Below, piece after piece: positions 1-7,972 of a stretch of 9,188 nt of DNA (positions within the stretch are counted from its first letter, which is position 1; each line of letters starts with the position of its first letter). The translations under genes were made by a program, and so were the position numbers. Under the pieces are notes generated by a model. That model was not told the DNA's origin. It saw only the letters and a program-made list of their open reading frames with translations, and searched no databases. The DNA comes from Pseudomonadota bacterium. Its GTDB lineage: Bacteria; Pseudomonadota; Gammaproteobacteria; Burkholderiales; Burkholderiaceae_C. The stretch lies in NCBI GenBank assembly GCA_021798395.1, contig JAJZHS010000079.1, positions 1 through 9,188 of the forward strand, read 5' to 3'.

Positions 1-692
<692 letters not shown>

Positions 693-734
693 CAAGCTTC
701 TCCGAATTTCAAATGGGTGCGTGGTCGCGCTGCA

Positions 735-1613
735 TCAGACCGCAGCGGCGCCTCCGACGATTTCCGACAATTCCTTGGTGATCGCTGCCTGGCGGCTCTT
801 GTTGTAGACCAGCTGCAGTTCGTTGATCACGGTCTTCGCGTTGTCCGACGCGGCCTTCATCGCGACCATGCGGGCCGACTGTTCGCAGGCCATGTTCTCG
901 GTCACCGCCTGGTAGACCAGGGCCTCGATGTAGCGCACCAGCAGCGCGTCGATCACCGGCTTGGCGTCGGGTTCGTAGATGTAGTCCCAGCCGTATTCCT
1001 TGCGCTCGGCCTCGGTGGTGCGCATGGCCTGCGCGCTCAGCGGCACCAGCGGCTCGAGCACCGGCTCCTGCTTCATGGTGTTGACGAAGCGGCTGAACGC
1101 CAGGTGCACGGCATCGATCTCGCCGCGCTCGTAAGCGTCGAGCAGAACCTTGACCGGGCCGACCAGCTTGTCCAGATGCGGCTTGTCGCCCATCTGCACG
1201 ACGTGCGAGACGACGTCGACGCCGAGGCGGTTGAGCAGCTGCAGCCCCTTGTTGCCGATGGCGCAGGCCTTGACCTCGACCCCGGCGCCCTGCCATTCGC
1301 GCAGGTGCTGGGTCAGCAGCCGCAACACGTTGGTGTTGAGGCCGCCGCACAGGCCCTTGTCGGTGGTCACGACGATGACGCCGACGCGGCGCACGGGCGC
1401 GCGCACGACGAGGAAGGGGTGGCTGTACTCCGGGTTGGCCTGGCTCAGGTTGCTGGTGATCGCGCGCACCTTTTCGGCGTAGGGGCGCGCGGCGCGCATG
1501 CGGTCCTGCGCCTTGCGCATTTTCGACGCCGCGACCATTTCCATCGCTTTGGTGATCTTGCGCGTGTTCTGCACGCTCTTGATCTTGACGCGGACTTCTT
1601 TCATTCCTGGCAT
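735..1613 (-). CDS. atpG: ATP synthase F1 subunit gamma
   Basis: Central rotor stalk that turns inside the alpha3beta3 head and couples proton flow to catalysis. The 292 residues are close to the usual length (about 287-290). The N-terminal helix carries the family signature KIKSVQNTRKITKAMEMVAASKM (about residues 10-32). The Rossmann-like middle has TTDKGLCGGLN. The C-terminal helix has AMKAASDNA and ends ELSEIVGGAAAV, as expected for gamma subunits that reach into the catalytic ring. The ATG at 1613 is chosen because AAGGAG lies eight bases upstream and because MPG-MKEVR aligns with the usual MAG-xKEIR start. A second in-frame ATG three codons later is possible but less well spaced. The gene lies 60 bases after atpA and 42 before atpD. 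Confidence 0.97.
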   Translation of the reverse strand: MPGMKEVRVKIKSVQNTRKITKAMEMVAASKMRKAQDRMRAARPYAEKVRAITSNLSQANPEYSHPFLVVRAPVRRVGVIVVTTDKGLCGGLNTNVLRLLTQHLREWQGAGVEVKACAIGNKGLQLLNRLGVDVVSHVVQMGDKPHLDKLVGPVKVLLDAYERGEIDAVHLAFSRFVNTMKQEPVLEPLVPLSAQAMRTTEAERKEYGWDYIYEPDAKPVIDALLVRYIEALVYQAVTENMACEQSARMVAMKAASDNAKTVINELQLVYNKSRQAAITKELSEIVGGAAAV

Positions 1614-1673
1614 GCTGCTTTCTCCTTGGGCCCCGCCGCTGCCGCCGCGGGGCCTGCGCTCATCGCGCGTGCG

Positions 1674-3215
<1,542 letters not shown>

Positions 3216-3244
3216 GATTGCCTCAGATCTCTATTGGGTGGCGC

Positions 3245-3790
3245 TCAGGCGGTCAGGGCGCTGCGCATCGCGTCGAGGCGCGCGCGCACCGAGGTGTCGA
3301 GCACCTCGTCGCCGACACGCACGCGGATTCCGCCGATCAGGCCGGGCTCGAGTTCGACGCGGGCGTAGAGCTTGCGGTCGAACGTGCGCTCCAGCGCCGG
3401 CAGCAGCGCGTCGACCTGGGCCGCATCGAGCGCGAACGCGCTCTGGATGACGACTTCGGCGCGATCCTGCGCGGCGTCCTTGAGCTGGTGGAACTGCGCG
3501 GCGATCGCGGGCAGCGTGGCCAGGCGATGGTTCTCCAGCACGACCTGCAGCAGCTGGCGCACCGCGGCGCAGGGCTGCTGCGGCAGCGCCGACAGCAGCA
3601 ACTCGCCGAAGCGCTCGGCGGCCAGCTGCGGGTCGCCGGCCAGCGAGCGCACCTGGGCGTCGCGGGCCAGCAGCGCCAGCGCGTCGAGTTCGGAGGCGAC
3701 CTGATCGAGCGGGGCCGGCGTGGCCGTTCCCTGCACGGCTTGGAAAATCGCTTCGGCGTACGGCCGCGCGACGGTGGCGAGTTCAGCCAT
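3245..3790 (-). CDS. atpH: ATP synthase F1 subunit delta (stator hinge)
   Basis: Joins the top of the alpha3beta3 head to the b-subunit peripheral stalk and so belongs to the stator. The 181 residues match the family's normal size. The N-terminal helical bundle begins MAELATVARPYAEAIF, the typical start of this subunit. The C-terminal signature PGLIGGIRVRVGDEVLDTSV (about 149-168) is the family's best conserved stretch. The middle is weakly conserved, as is usual. The ATG at 3790 has GGAG six bases upstream. The gene lies 12 bases after atpF and 29 before atpA, consistent with tight co-expression of stator and head. The protein is soluble, with no membrane segment. Confidence 0.96.
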   Translation of the reverse strand: MAELATVARPYAEAIFQAVQGTATPAPLDQVASELDALALLARDAQVRSLAGDPQLAAERFGELLLSALPQQPCAAVRQLLQVVLENHRLATLPAIAAQFHQLKDAAQDRAEVVIQSAFALDAAQVDALLPALERTFDRKLYARVELEPGLIGGIRVRVGDEVLDTSVRARLDAMRSALTA

Positions 3791-3802
3791 GGCGTGCTCC
3801 GG

Positions 3803-4273
3803 TCAAAGCTCGGCCGTCAGCTGCGCGAGCAGATCGGCGTGCGCCCGGGCGTCGACCTCGCGTCGCAGGATCGCCTCGGCGCCTTTGACGGCCAGCGCCG
3901 CGACCTGGTCGCGCAGCGTTTCGCGCGCCTTGATCAGTTGCTGCTCGGCTTCGGCCCTGGCCTGGTTGATGATGCCCTCTCCGGCCTCTTCGGCCTTGCG
4001 CCGGGCTTCCTCGATCATGGCCTGCGCACGGCGCTCGGCTTCGTGCAGTCGCTGGGCGCTTTCCTGATGCGAGCGCGCCAGTTCCTGCTCGACTTCCTTG
4101 TTCGCCGAGGCCAGTTCGGCCTTGGCACGGTCGGCGGCGGCGAGGCCGTCGGCGATTTTCTTCGCGCGCTCGTCGAGGGCCCTCGTGATGGGTGGCCACA
4201 CGAACTTTGCCGTGAACCACGCCAGCAACAAGAACACCAAGAGCTGCGCAATCAGTGTTGCGTCCAGATGCAT
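3803..4273 (-). CDS. atpF: ATP synthase Fo subunit b (peripheral stalk)
   Basis: Membrane-anchored stator arm; two copies dimerise and hold the F1 head against rotation. The 156 residues are the same as in E. coli. One N-terminal membrane helix covers about 5-25 (ATLIAQLLVFLLLAWFTAKF) and is followed by the conserved VWPPI turn (about 25-29). The rest, from about 32 to the end, is a long charged helix rich in Ala, Glu, Arg and Lys, typical of the right-handed coiled coil of b subunits. The ATG at 4273 is preceded by AAAGG eight bases upstream. There is a single standard b subunit here and no b-prime gene, which fits a non-photosynthetic proteobacterial operon. Confidence 0.97.
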   Translation of the reverse strand: MHLDATLIAQLLVFLLLAWFTAKFVWPPITRALDERAKKIADGLAAADRAKAELASANKEVEQELARSHQESAQRLHEAERRAQAMIEEARRKAEEAGEGIINQARAEAEQQLIKARETLRDQVAALAVKGAEAILRREVDARAHADLLAQLTAEL

Positions 4274-4322
4274 GGCGCTAACCTTTGCTGAGTCTGTCGG
4301 TGGGGTCGAATGCTGAGTTGGA

Positions 4323-4571
4323 TTACTTCAGCACGAACGGGTTGGCGAACGTGAACATCATCGCCAGGCCGACACCGATCAGGAACGCCGCGTCGATCAG
4401 GCCGGCGAGCAGGAACATCTTGGTCTGCAGTTCGTTCATCAGTTCGGGTTGGCGGGCGGCCGACTCGAGGTACTTGCTGCCCATGATGCCGATGCCGATG
4501 CAAGCGCCGTTCGCGCCCAGACCGATGATCAGGCCAGCAGCCAGAGCGACGAAACCGAGGACGTGATCCAT
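4323..4571 (-). CDS. atpE: ATP synthase Fo subunit c (proton-carrying ring)
   Basis: Proteolipid that forms the rotating c-ring in the inner membrane. The 82 residues form two membrane helices (about 5-33 and 51-77) joined by the polar loop ARQPEL (39-44) that contacts gamma and epsilon. The first helix has the glycine-rich packing motif GACIGIGIMG. The ion-binding carboxylate is Asp60 in LLAGLIDAAF. The side chains that mark sodium-binding c subunits (a Gln in helix 1 and Glu-Ser in helix 2) are absent, so proton coupling is inferred. The ATG at 4571 has GGAG six bases upstream within a pyrimidine-rich leader. The high copy number needed for this subunit makes that leader notable. Confidence 0.98.
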   Translation of the reverse strand: MDHVLGFVALAAGLIIGLGANGACIGIGIMGSKYLESAARQPELMNELQTKMFLLAGLIDAAFLIGVGLAMMFTFANPFVLK

Positions 4572-4636
4572 GAATATCTCCAGTTGAAAGTTTGGAAGTC
4601 AGCGAAAAAAGGAAGAAGCGAATTGAATCGGGCGCA
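4572..4636 (-). promoter_or_regulatory. Pyrimidine-rich translation initiation leader of atpE
   Basis: The 65 bases between atpB and atpE are strikingly poor in G and C compared with the rest of the window. Read on the minus strand they form runs such as TTCTTCCTTTTTTCG followed by AACTGGAG and the start codon. In E. coli the atpE leader is a known translational enhancer with a U-rich stretch just before a similar CTGGAG site, and it serves to overproduce subunit c. That this leader plays the same role is an inference from position and composition. Confidence 0.45.
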
Positions 4637-5491
4637 TCAATGGTGGTCGTGCGCTTGCCCGATGTAGACCAGGGTCAGCATCATGAAGATGAAGCCTTGC
4701 AGCACGATGACCAGCAGGCTGAAGATCGACCACGCCAGCCCGGCGGCGATGTTGCCGAAGAACAGCGCCCAGCCGGTCAGATTGCTCAGACCGGCCGCGC
4801 CCATCAGCGCGATGATCATGAACAGGATTTCCTCGGCGTACAGGTTGCCGAACAGCCGCATCCCGTGCGACAGGGTCTTGGCCAGGTATTCGAGCAGCTG
4901 CATGGCGAAGTTCAGCGGCCACAGCAGCGGATGGTTGCCGAACGGCGCGGTGAACAGTTCGTGCAGCCAGCCGCCGACACCCTTGATCTTGATCCCGTAA
5001 TAAAGGCTCAGCAACAGGATGGTGATCGACATGCCGAGCGACACCGACAGGTCGGCGGTCGGCACGATGCGCAGGAACACGTGCTCCGGGTTCACGCCCG
5101 GGTGCGCGGCCTGCCACAGCCGCGGCATCAGGTCGACCGGAATCAGGTCCATCAGGTTCATCATCACGATCCAGATGAACGCGACGAACGCCAGCGGGGT
5201 GACGAATTCGCGCGACTTGGCGTTGCGCACGATTCCGCGCGACTGTTCGTCGACGAACTCGGCGAGGAACTCGACCGCCGCCTGCAGGCGTCCCGGAACG
5301 CCGCTGGTCATGCTGCGCGCGACGCGCCACAGCACGAAACAGGCGATGACGCCGAGGCCGACGGCGAAAATGATCGAGTCGACGTCGACGATGTGGAAAT
5401 CGATCACGCCGGCACGCGGCGCGCTGGTCCACTGCGTCAGGTGGTGAATGATGTATTCACCGGCGGTCAGGGGGGCTTGGTCTGCGGACAT
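4637..5491 (-). CDS. atpB: ATP synthase Fo subunit a (proton channel)
   Basis: Integral membrane stator subunit that provides the proton half-channels next to the c-ring. The 284 residues are slightly longer than E. coli's 271. The essential arginine is Arg212 in SHGMRLFGNLYAEE, and Glu221 and Gln265 (LQGFIFMMLTLVY) correspond to the other conserved channel residues (E. coli Glu219 and Gln252). Several membrane helices are visible, around 38-56, 98-118, 150-166, 195-204 with 210-230, and 240-278. The C-terminus is histidine-rich (HDHH). The ATG at 5491 fits the family start (extra-membrane N-terminus with YIIHHLT), but no convincing ribosome binding site is seen before it, unlike most of the neighbouring atp genes. 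A spacer of 72 bases with a tandem octamer separates it from atpI. Confidence 0.97.
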   Translation of the reverse strand: MSADQAPLTAGEYIIHHLTQWTSAPRAGVIDFHIVDVDSIIFAVGLGVIACFVLWRVARSMTSGVPGRLQAAVEFLAEFVDEQSRGIVRNAKSREFVTPLAFVAFIWIVMMNLMDLIPVDLMPRLWQAAHPGVNPEHVFLRIVPTADLSVSLGMSITILLLSLYYGIKIKGVGGWLHELFTAPFGNHPLLWPLNFAMQLLEYLAKTLSHGMRLFGNLYAEEILFMIIALMGAAGLSNLTGWALFFGNIAAGLAWSIFSLLVIVLQGFIFMMLTLVYIGQAHDHH

Positions 5492-5535
5492 GGGATTCGG
5501 TCGGGTCAGCGATCGAGGACGATGGGAATGGCGTT

Positions 5536-5559
5536 TGTCAGACTGTCAGACTGTCAGAC
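5536..5559. repeat. Three perfect tandem copies of an octamer
   Basis: The plus strand shows TGTCAGAC three times without interruption (5536-5543, 5544-5551, 5552-5559). A degraded fourth copy (5560-5567, GGGTCAGG-like) overlaps the atpI stop codon at 5564-5566. The array lies wholly in the atpI-atpB spacer, so changes in copy number would alter the spacer and not a protein. It may have arisen by replication slippage; no regulatory role is established. Confidence 0.9.
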
Positions 5560-5563
5560 TGGG

Positions 5564-6022
5564 TCAGGCTGCGCGGCGGCCGCGCAGCAGCAGCGCGATC
5601 CAGTACACCTGCAGGGTGACGACGAGCCCGGCGAGCAATGCCGGCCAGTGCAGCGCCGGCAGCAGGCGTGGCGCAAGCAGAAGCAGCACGACGGTCAGCG
5701 CGATTTTCAGCAGTTCGCCAAAGGCGAAGCCGAACAGGGCGTATGCTGGCGGAAGGCGGACCAGCCAGCGGCGCATGCCGCCGGCGAACAGCGCCGCGGG
5801 CAGCATCACGACCGCGCCGCCCCACAACGCCGACAGCGCCGAGGCCCGGCCGGCAAGCGCCCACGCGACTGCGGCGACCAGCAGTGCGACCAGCGCCTGC
5901 AGCGCGACGACGCGCCCGGGCGACACGCCAGGCTTGGCGGCCAGCAAGGCGCGCGCCTGCTCCCGGCTCAGCGGGGGGCGGGTGTCGTCGGCGTCTTCCT
6001 GCCAGGAATCGGTAGCTTGCAC
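5564..6022 (-). CDS. atpI: ATP synthase assembly/accessory protein AtpI
   Basis: First gene of the operon. AtpI proteins are small inner-membrane factors implicated in assembly or stability of the c-ring and are not part of the finished enzyme. From the GTG at 6022 the product has 152 residues: a polar N-terminus (1-36, with PPLSREQARAL) and four membrane helices at about 38-57, 61-81, 95-116 and 126-146. A conserved-looking FGELLKIALT (about 100-109) puts charged Glu and Lys inside helix 3. The start is uncertain. The frame stays open far upstream; a TTG lies seven codons further up, and a GTG at 6136 has an AGAGG-like site before it. The extra upstream residues look like non-coding sequence, so the short form is preferred. 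It is the most divergent gene of the operon, as usual. Confidence 0.85.
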   Translation of the reverse strand: MQATDSWQEDADDTRPPLSREQARALLAAKPGVSPGRVVALQALVALLVAAVAWALAGRASALSALWGGAVVMLPAALFAGGMRRWLVRLPPAYALFGFAFGELLKIALTVVLLLLAPRLLPALHWPALLAGLVVTLQVYWIALLLRGRRAA

Positions 6023-6163
6023 GGTGCGTGAGGACAATAGGGGCCGAGCCGGGCGCGCGGTGGCGCACGAATTCGGGGCGTTTCCCGGCGGACCGGGGTT
6101 ACGGGTTCGCACGGATTGCCGGCGGCGAAAAAACACGACAATCCTCTGCGGACAAACAGCGGA

Positions 6164-6192
6164 AGTATAAAGGAAGCGTCGGCGCATACCAG
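6164..6192 (-). promoter_or_regulatory. Candidate atp operon promoter
   Basis: On the minus strand a TATACT (6164-6169, five of six consensus bases) lies 17 bases after CTGGTA (6187-6192, a weak -35 with three of six matches). This would start transcription near 6157, giving a leader of about 135 bases to the GTG at 6022. It sits in the only AT-richer island of the atpI-copD spacer. A TTGACG at 6227-6232 is a better -35 by sequence but has no -10 at the right distance. Confidence 0.35.
6166..6171 (+). promoter_or_regulatory. Candidate -10 box of the CopD-like gene
   Basis: TATAAA on the plus strand (five of six consensus bases) overlaps the candidate atp -10 on the other strand, so the two divergent units may share one melting region. 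No good -35 is found 16-18 bases upstream, and the leader to the start at 6300 would be about 120 bases. The assignment is weak. Confidence 0.2.
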
Positions 6193-6299
6193 GGTTTTTC
6201 GACCCGGTGTGCACCGATTTGTTGCACGTCAAGCAATTCTTGTCGTGCCACCGCACCGGCTGCGCTCCAGCGCGGTGCGCGCGGCGCGTGGAGATCCCG

Positions 6300-6743
6300 A
6301 TGCCTGCATGGATGTTGCTTGCGCACCTGGTCGGTGCGATCGTCTGGCTCGGCGGCATGGTGTTCATGCTCGCAGCGCTGCGCCCGGCTGCGTTCGCCGA
6401 ACTCGAGCCGCCGACGCGGCCGCGCTTGCTGCTGGCCGTGCTGGCGCGCTTCTTCCCGCTGGTGTGGGCCAGCATCGGCTTGCTGCTGGGCAGCGGCGTC
6501 GCCGCACTGGCGGCCGCCGGGTCCGCGGCCCCGCCCGGCTGGCAGGCGATGGCCGCGATCGGCGCGCTGATGGTGCTGGTGTTCGCTTATATCCAGTTCG
6601 GGCCGTACCGCCAGGCACGGCGCGCGGCGCGCGCCGCCGACTGGCCGGTTGTCGGCCGCGCGCTGCAGCGCCTGCACGCGCCGGTGCAGCTGAACTTCGC
6701 CCTCGGCTGGATCGCCGTGGCGCTGGTCGTGCTGTGGCGCTGA
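6300..6743 (+). CDS. CopD-like small four-helix membrane protein
   Basis: A 147-residue inner-membrane protein with about four hydrophobic helices (6-30, 50-73, 84-100, 128-146). The first helix carries His9 and the motif AHLVGAIVWLGGMVF followed by ALRPA (26-30). This pattern, a His and a W-x-G-G-M near the start and then RPA, is typical of the CopD domain seen in copper-resistance and related membrane proteins. A second His lies before helix 4 (His126 in LHAPVQ). The ATG at 6300 has GGAG six bases upstream; an upstream ATG in the same frame (6207) would add a Cys/Arg-rich non-membrane segment and is disfavoured. Binding of copper or heme is possible from the family but not shown. It is divergent from the atp operon and runs head-on into hemB, whose stop is only 13 bases away. 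Confidence 0.75.
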   Translation: MPAWMLLAHLVGAIVWLGGMVFMLAALRPAAFAELEPPTRPRLLLAVLARFFPLVWASIGLLLGSGVAALAAAGSAAPPGWQAMAAIGALMVLVFAYIQFGPYRQARRAARAADWPVVGRALQRLHAPVQLNFALGWIAVALVVLWR

Positions 6744-6756
6744 CGCGCGGCGCGCC

Positions 6757-7758
6757 TCAGGCGCGTTGCAGCGCGCGCGCCGCGTCGAGCGCGAAATAGG
6801 TCAGGATGCCGTCGGCGCCGGCGCGCTTGAAGCCCAGCAGCGACTCCATCATCACCGCGTCGCCGTCGAGCCAGCCGTTGGCCGCGGCGGCCTTGAGCAT
6901 CGCGTACTCGCCGCTGACTTGATAGACGAAGGTCGGCATGCGGAACGTCTCTTTGACCCGGCGCACGATGTCCAGGTACGGCATGCCGGGCTTGACCATC
7001 ACCATGTCGGCGCCTTCGGCGATATCGAGCTGGACTTCGCGCAGCGCCTCGTCCGAATTGCCCGGGTCCATCTGGTAGACCTTCTTGTCGGCCTTGCCGA
7101 GGTTGCTCGCCGAGCCGACCGCGTCGCGGAACGGGCCGTAGAACGCGCTGGCGTACTTGGCGCTGTAGGCCATGATGCGGGTGTGGATGTGCCCGGCGCC
7201 TTCGAGCGCGCCGCGGATCGCGCCGATGCGACCGTCCATCATGTCGCTGGGCGCGACCACGTCGACACCGGCCTGCGCCTGCACCAGCGCCTGGCGCACC
7301 AGAACCTCGACGGTCGGCTCGTTCAGGATGTAGCCGCTGGCGTCGAGCAGCCCGTCCTGGCCGTGCGAGGTATAGGGGTCCAGTGCGACGTCGGTGAGCA
7401 CGCCGAGTTGCGGGAACGCCGCCTTCAGCGCGCGCACCGCGCGCGGCACCAGGCCGTCGGGATTCACCGCCTCGAGCCCGTCGGGCGTCTTCAGCGCCGG
7501 GTCGATGACCGGGAACAGCGCCATCAGCGGAACGCCGAGGCGCACGCATTCGGCGGCCACCGGCAGCAGCTGATCGATGCTCAGGCGTTCGACACCGGGC
7601 ATCGAAGGCACGTGCTCGCGGCGCCCTTCGCCGTCGAGCACGAACACGGGCAGGATCAGGTCGTCGGCGCTCAGGCGGTGTTCGCGCACCAGGCGGCGGC
7701 TGAAATCGTCGCGGCGCAGCCGGCGCATGCGCAACGCGGGAAAGTTCGGCAGTTGCAT
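6757..7758 (-). CDS. hemB: Porphobilinogen synthase (delta-aminolevulinate dehydratase), Mg-type
   Basis: Condenses two 5-aminolevulinate molecules to porphobilinogen, the second committed step of heme and other tetrapyrrole synthesis, in the cytoplasm. The product has 333 residues from the ATG at 7758. MRRLRRDDFSRRLVREHRL near the start is the family signature. The two Schiff-base lysines are Lys201 (AYSAKYASAFYGPFR) and Lys256 (MVMVKPGMPYLDI). The metal-site loop reads DVALDPYTSHGQDG with Ala125, Asp127 and Asp135 where zinc enzymes have three Cys. This resembles the Pseudomonas-type enzyme that uses allosteric Mg instead of active-site Zn. A TTG eight codons upstream (7782) has a GGAG at good spacing and would give 341 residues. 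The ATG is chosen because it matches the family's N-terminus, though no ribosome site precedes it. Confidence 0.95.
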   Translation of the reverse strand: MQLPNFPALRMRRLRRDDFSRRLVREHRLSADDLILPVFVLDGEGRREHVPSMPGVERLSIDQLLPVAAECVRLGVPLMALFPVIDPALKTPDGLEAVNPDGLVPRAVRALKAAFPQLGVLTDVALDPYTSHGQDGLLDASGYILNEPTVEVLVRQALVQAQAGVDVVAPSDMMDGRIGAIRGALEGAGHIHTRIMAYSAKYASAFYGPFRDAVGSASNLGKADKKVYQMDPGNSDEALREVQLDIAEGADMVMVKPGMPYLDIVRRVKETFRMPTFVYQVSGEYAMLKAAAANGWLDGDAVMMESLLGFKRAGADGILTYFALDAARALQRA

Positions 7759-7763
7759 ATTAT
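7758..7763 (+). promoter_or_regulatory. Candidate -10 box for the hemB-hemJ spacer RNA
   Basis: TATTAT (five of six consensus bases) on the plus strand, in a locally AT-rich stretch that also contains the hemB start codon on the other strand. Transcription starting about seven bases downstream would begin at 7770-7771, exactly where the outer stem of the proposed structured RNA begins. No good -35 is visible; a TG two bases before the box is nearly an extended -10. Confidence 0.25.
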
Positions 7764-7770
7764 TACAAAT

Positions 7771-7908
7771 GAGCGGGAGCAAGGATGGAACTCCGCCAGC
7801 TTAGTCGAATCCATTCTCTCAGGTGGCCTCGCCGCCTCCCGCTTCTCCTCCCTGAGCGGGTGCCTTGGCTTCAAGGCTGTTGCCCCGCCCGAAAGCGGGG
7901 CTTTTTTT
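7771..7908 (+). ncRNA. Candidate structured RNA ending in an intrinsic terminator
   Basis: The 138 bases between the hemB start and a strong terminator contain several nested complementary segments. The outer stem pairs 7772-7779 with 7836-7843 (eight perfect pairs). Inside it are a stem of 7782-7789 with 7810-7817 (eight pairs, one G-U) and a hairpin of 7823-7827 with 7831-7835 (five pairs, one G-U). These form a three-way branch. Then follow a perfect six-pair hairpin (7862-7867 with 7872-7877, loop GCTT) and the terminator hairpin. It could be a small RNA (antisense to the hemB leader) or a cis-acting leader of hemJ, whose start is 64 bases after the T run. I do not recognise a known family; 6S, 4.5S and the glycine riboswitch were considered and not supported. 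Folding was done by eye only. Confidence 0.4.
7882..7908 (+). terminator. Strong Rho-independent terminator, plus strand
   Basis: A perfect seven-pair GC stem (GCCCCGC at 7882-7888 with GCGGGGC at 7895-7901), a six-base loop CCGAAA, and then seven T directly after the stem (7902-7908). The T run is on the plus strand only; the minus strand has no T tract after the stem. There is no plus-strand protein gene upstream for more than a kilobase (CopD-like ends at 6743), so it must end a non-coding or leader transcript, or block stray transcription into hemJ. Confidence 0.88.
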
Positions 7909-7972
7909 GCCCGGCGCCGGCGCGCGGTGCGGGTGCAAAAACTACACTGCGGGATTGGATCGAGGAATCGTC

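Noticed and set aside
4592..6031. A 479-codon plus-strand frame opposite atpB and atpI
   Set aside because: Rich in Gln, Arg, Asp and His with no domain; it is the complement of the transmembrane-coding genes, and the real frames on the minus strand carry clear family motifs.
6207..6299. N-terminal extension of the CopD-like protein with several Cys (CHRTGC)
   Set aside because: It is not a CxxCH heme motif, it is Arg/Cys-rich and unlike a signal peptide, and the ATG at 6300 has a well placed GGAG and begins exactly at the family's conserved helix.
6744..6756. GC-rich palindromic sequence (GGCGCGCC) between the converging CopD-like gene and hemB as a bidirectional terminator
   Set aside because: There is no T tract on either side, and the surrounding GC-repeat sequence is similar throughout; only 13 bases separate the stop codons.
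7816..7823. CTCTCAGG, a hallmark string of the glycine riboswitch 3' part
   Set aside because: The other conserved parts of the aptamer (the GGAGAG-type 5' segment, the CCGAAGG-GCAA segment and AAAAGGAC after the string) are absent, so a glycine aptamer is not supported.
7671..7874. A 67-codon minus-strand frame overlapping the hemB start and the spacer
   Set aside because: It overlaps hemB in another frame, has no recognisable domain and no supporting ribosome site; the spacer is better explained by RNA structure.
7771..7908. 6S RNA, 4.5S SRP RNA or tmRNA as the identity of the spacer RNA
   Set aside because: The segment is too short for typical 6S or tmRNA and lacks the long rod closed by its two ends. 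The conserved GGAAGGAAGCAG-like tip of SRP RNA is missing.
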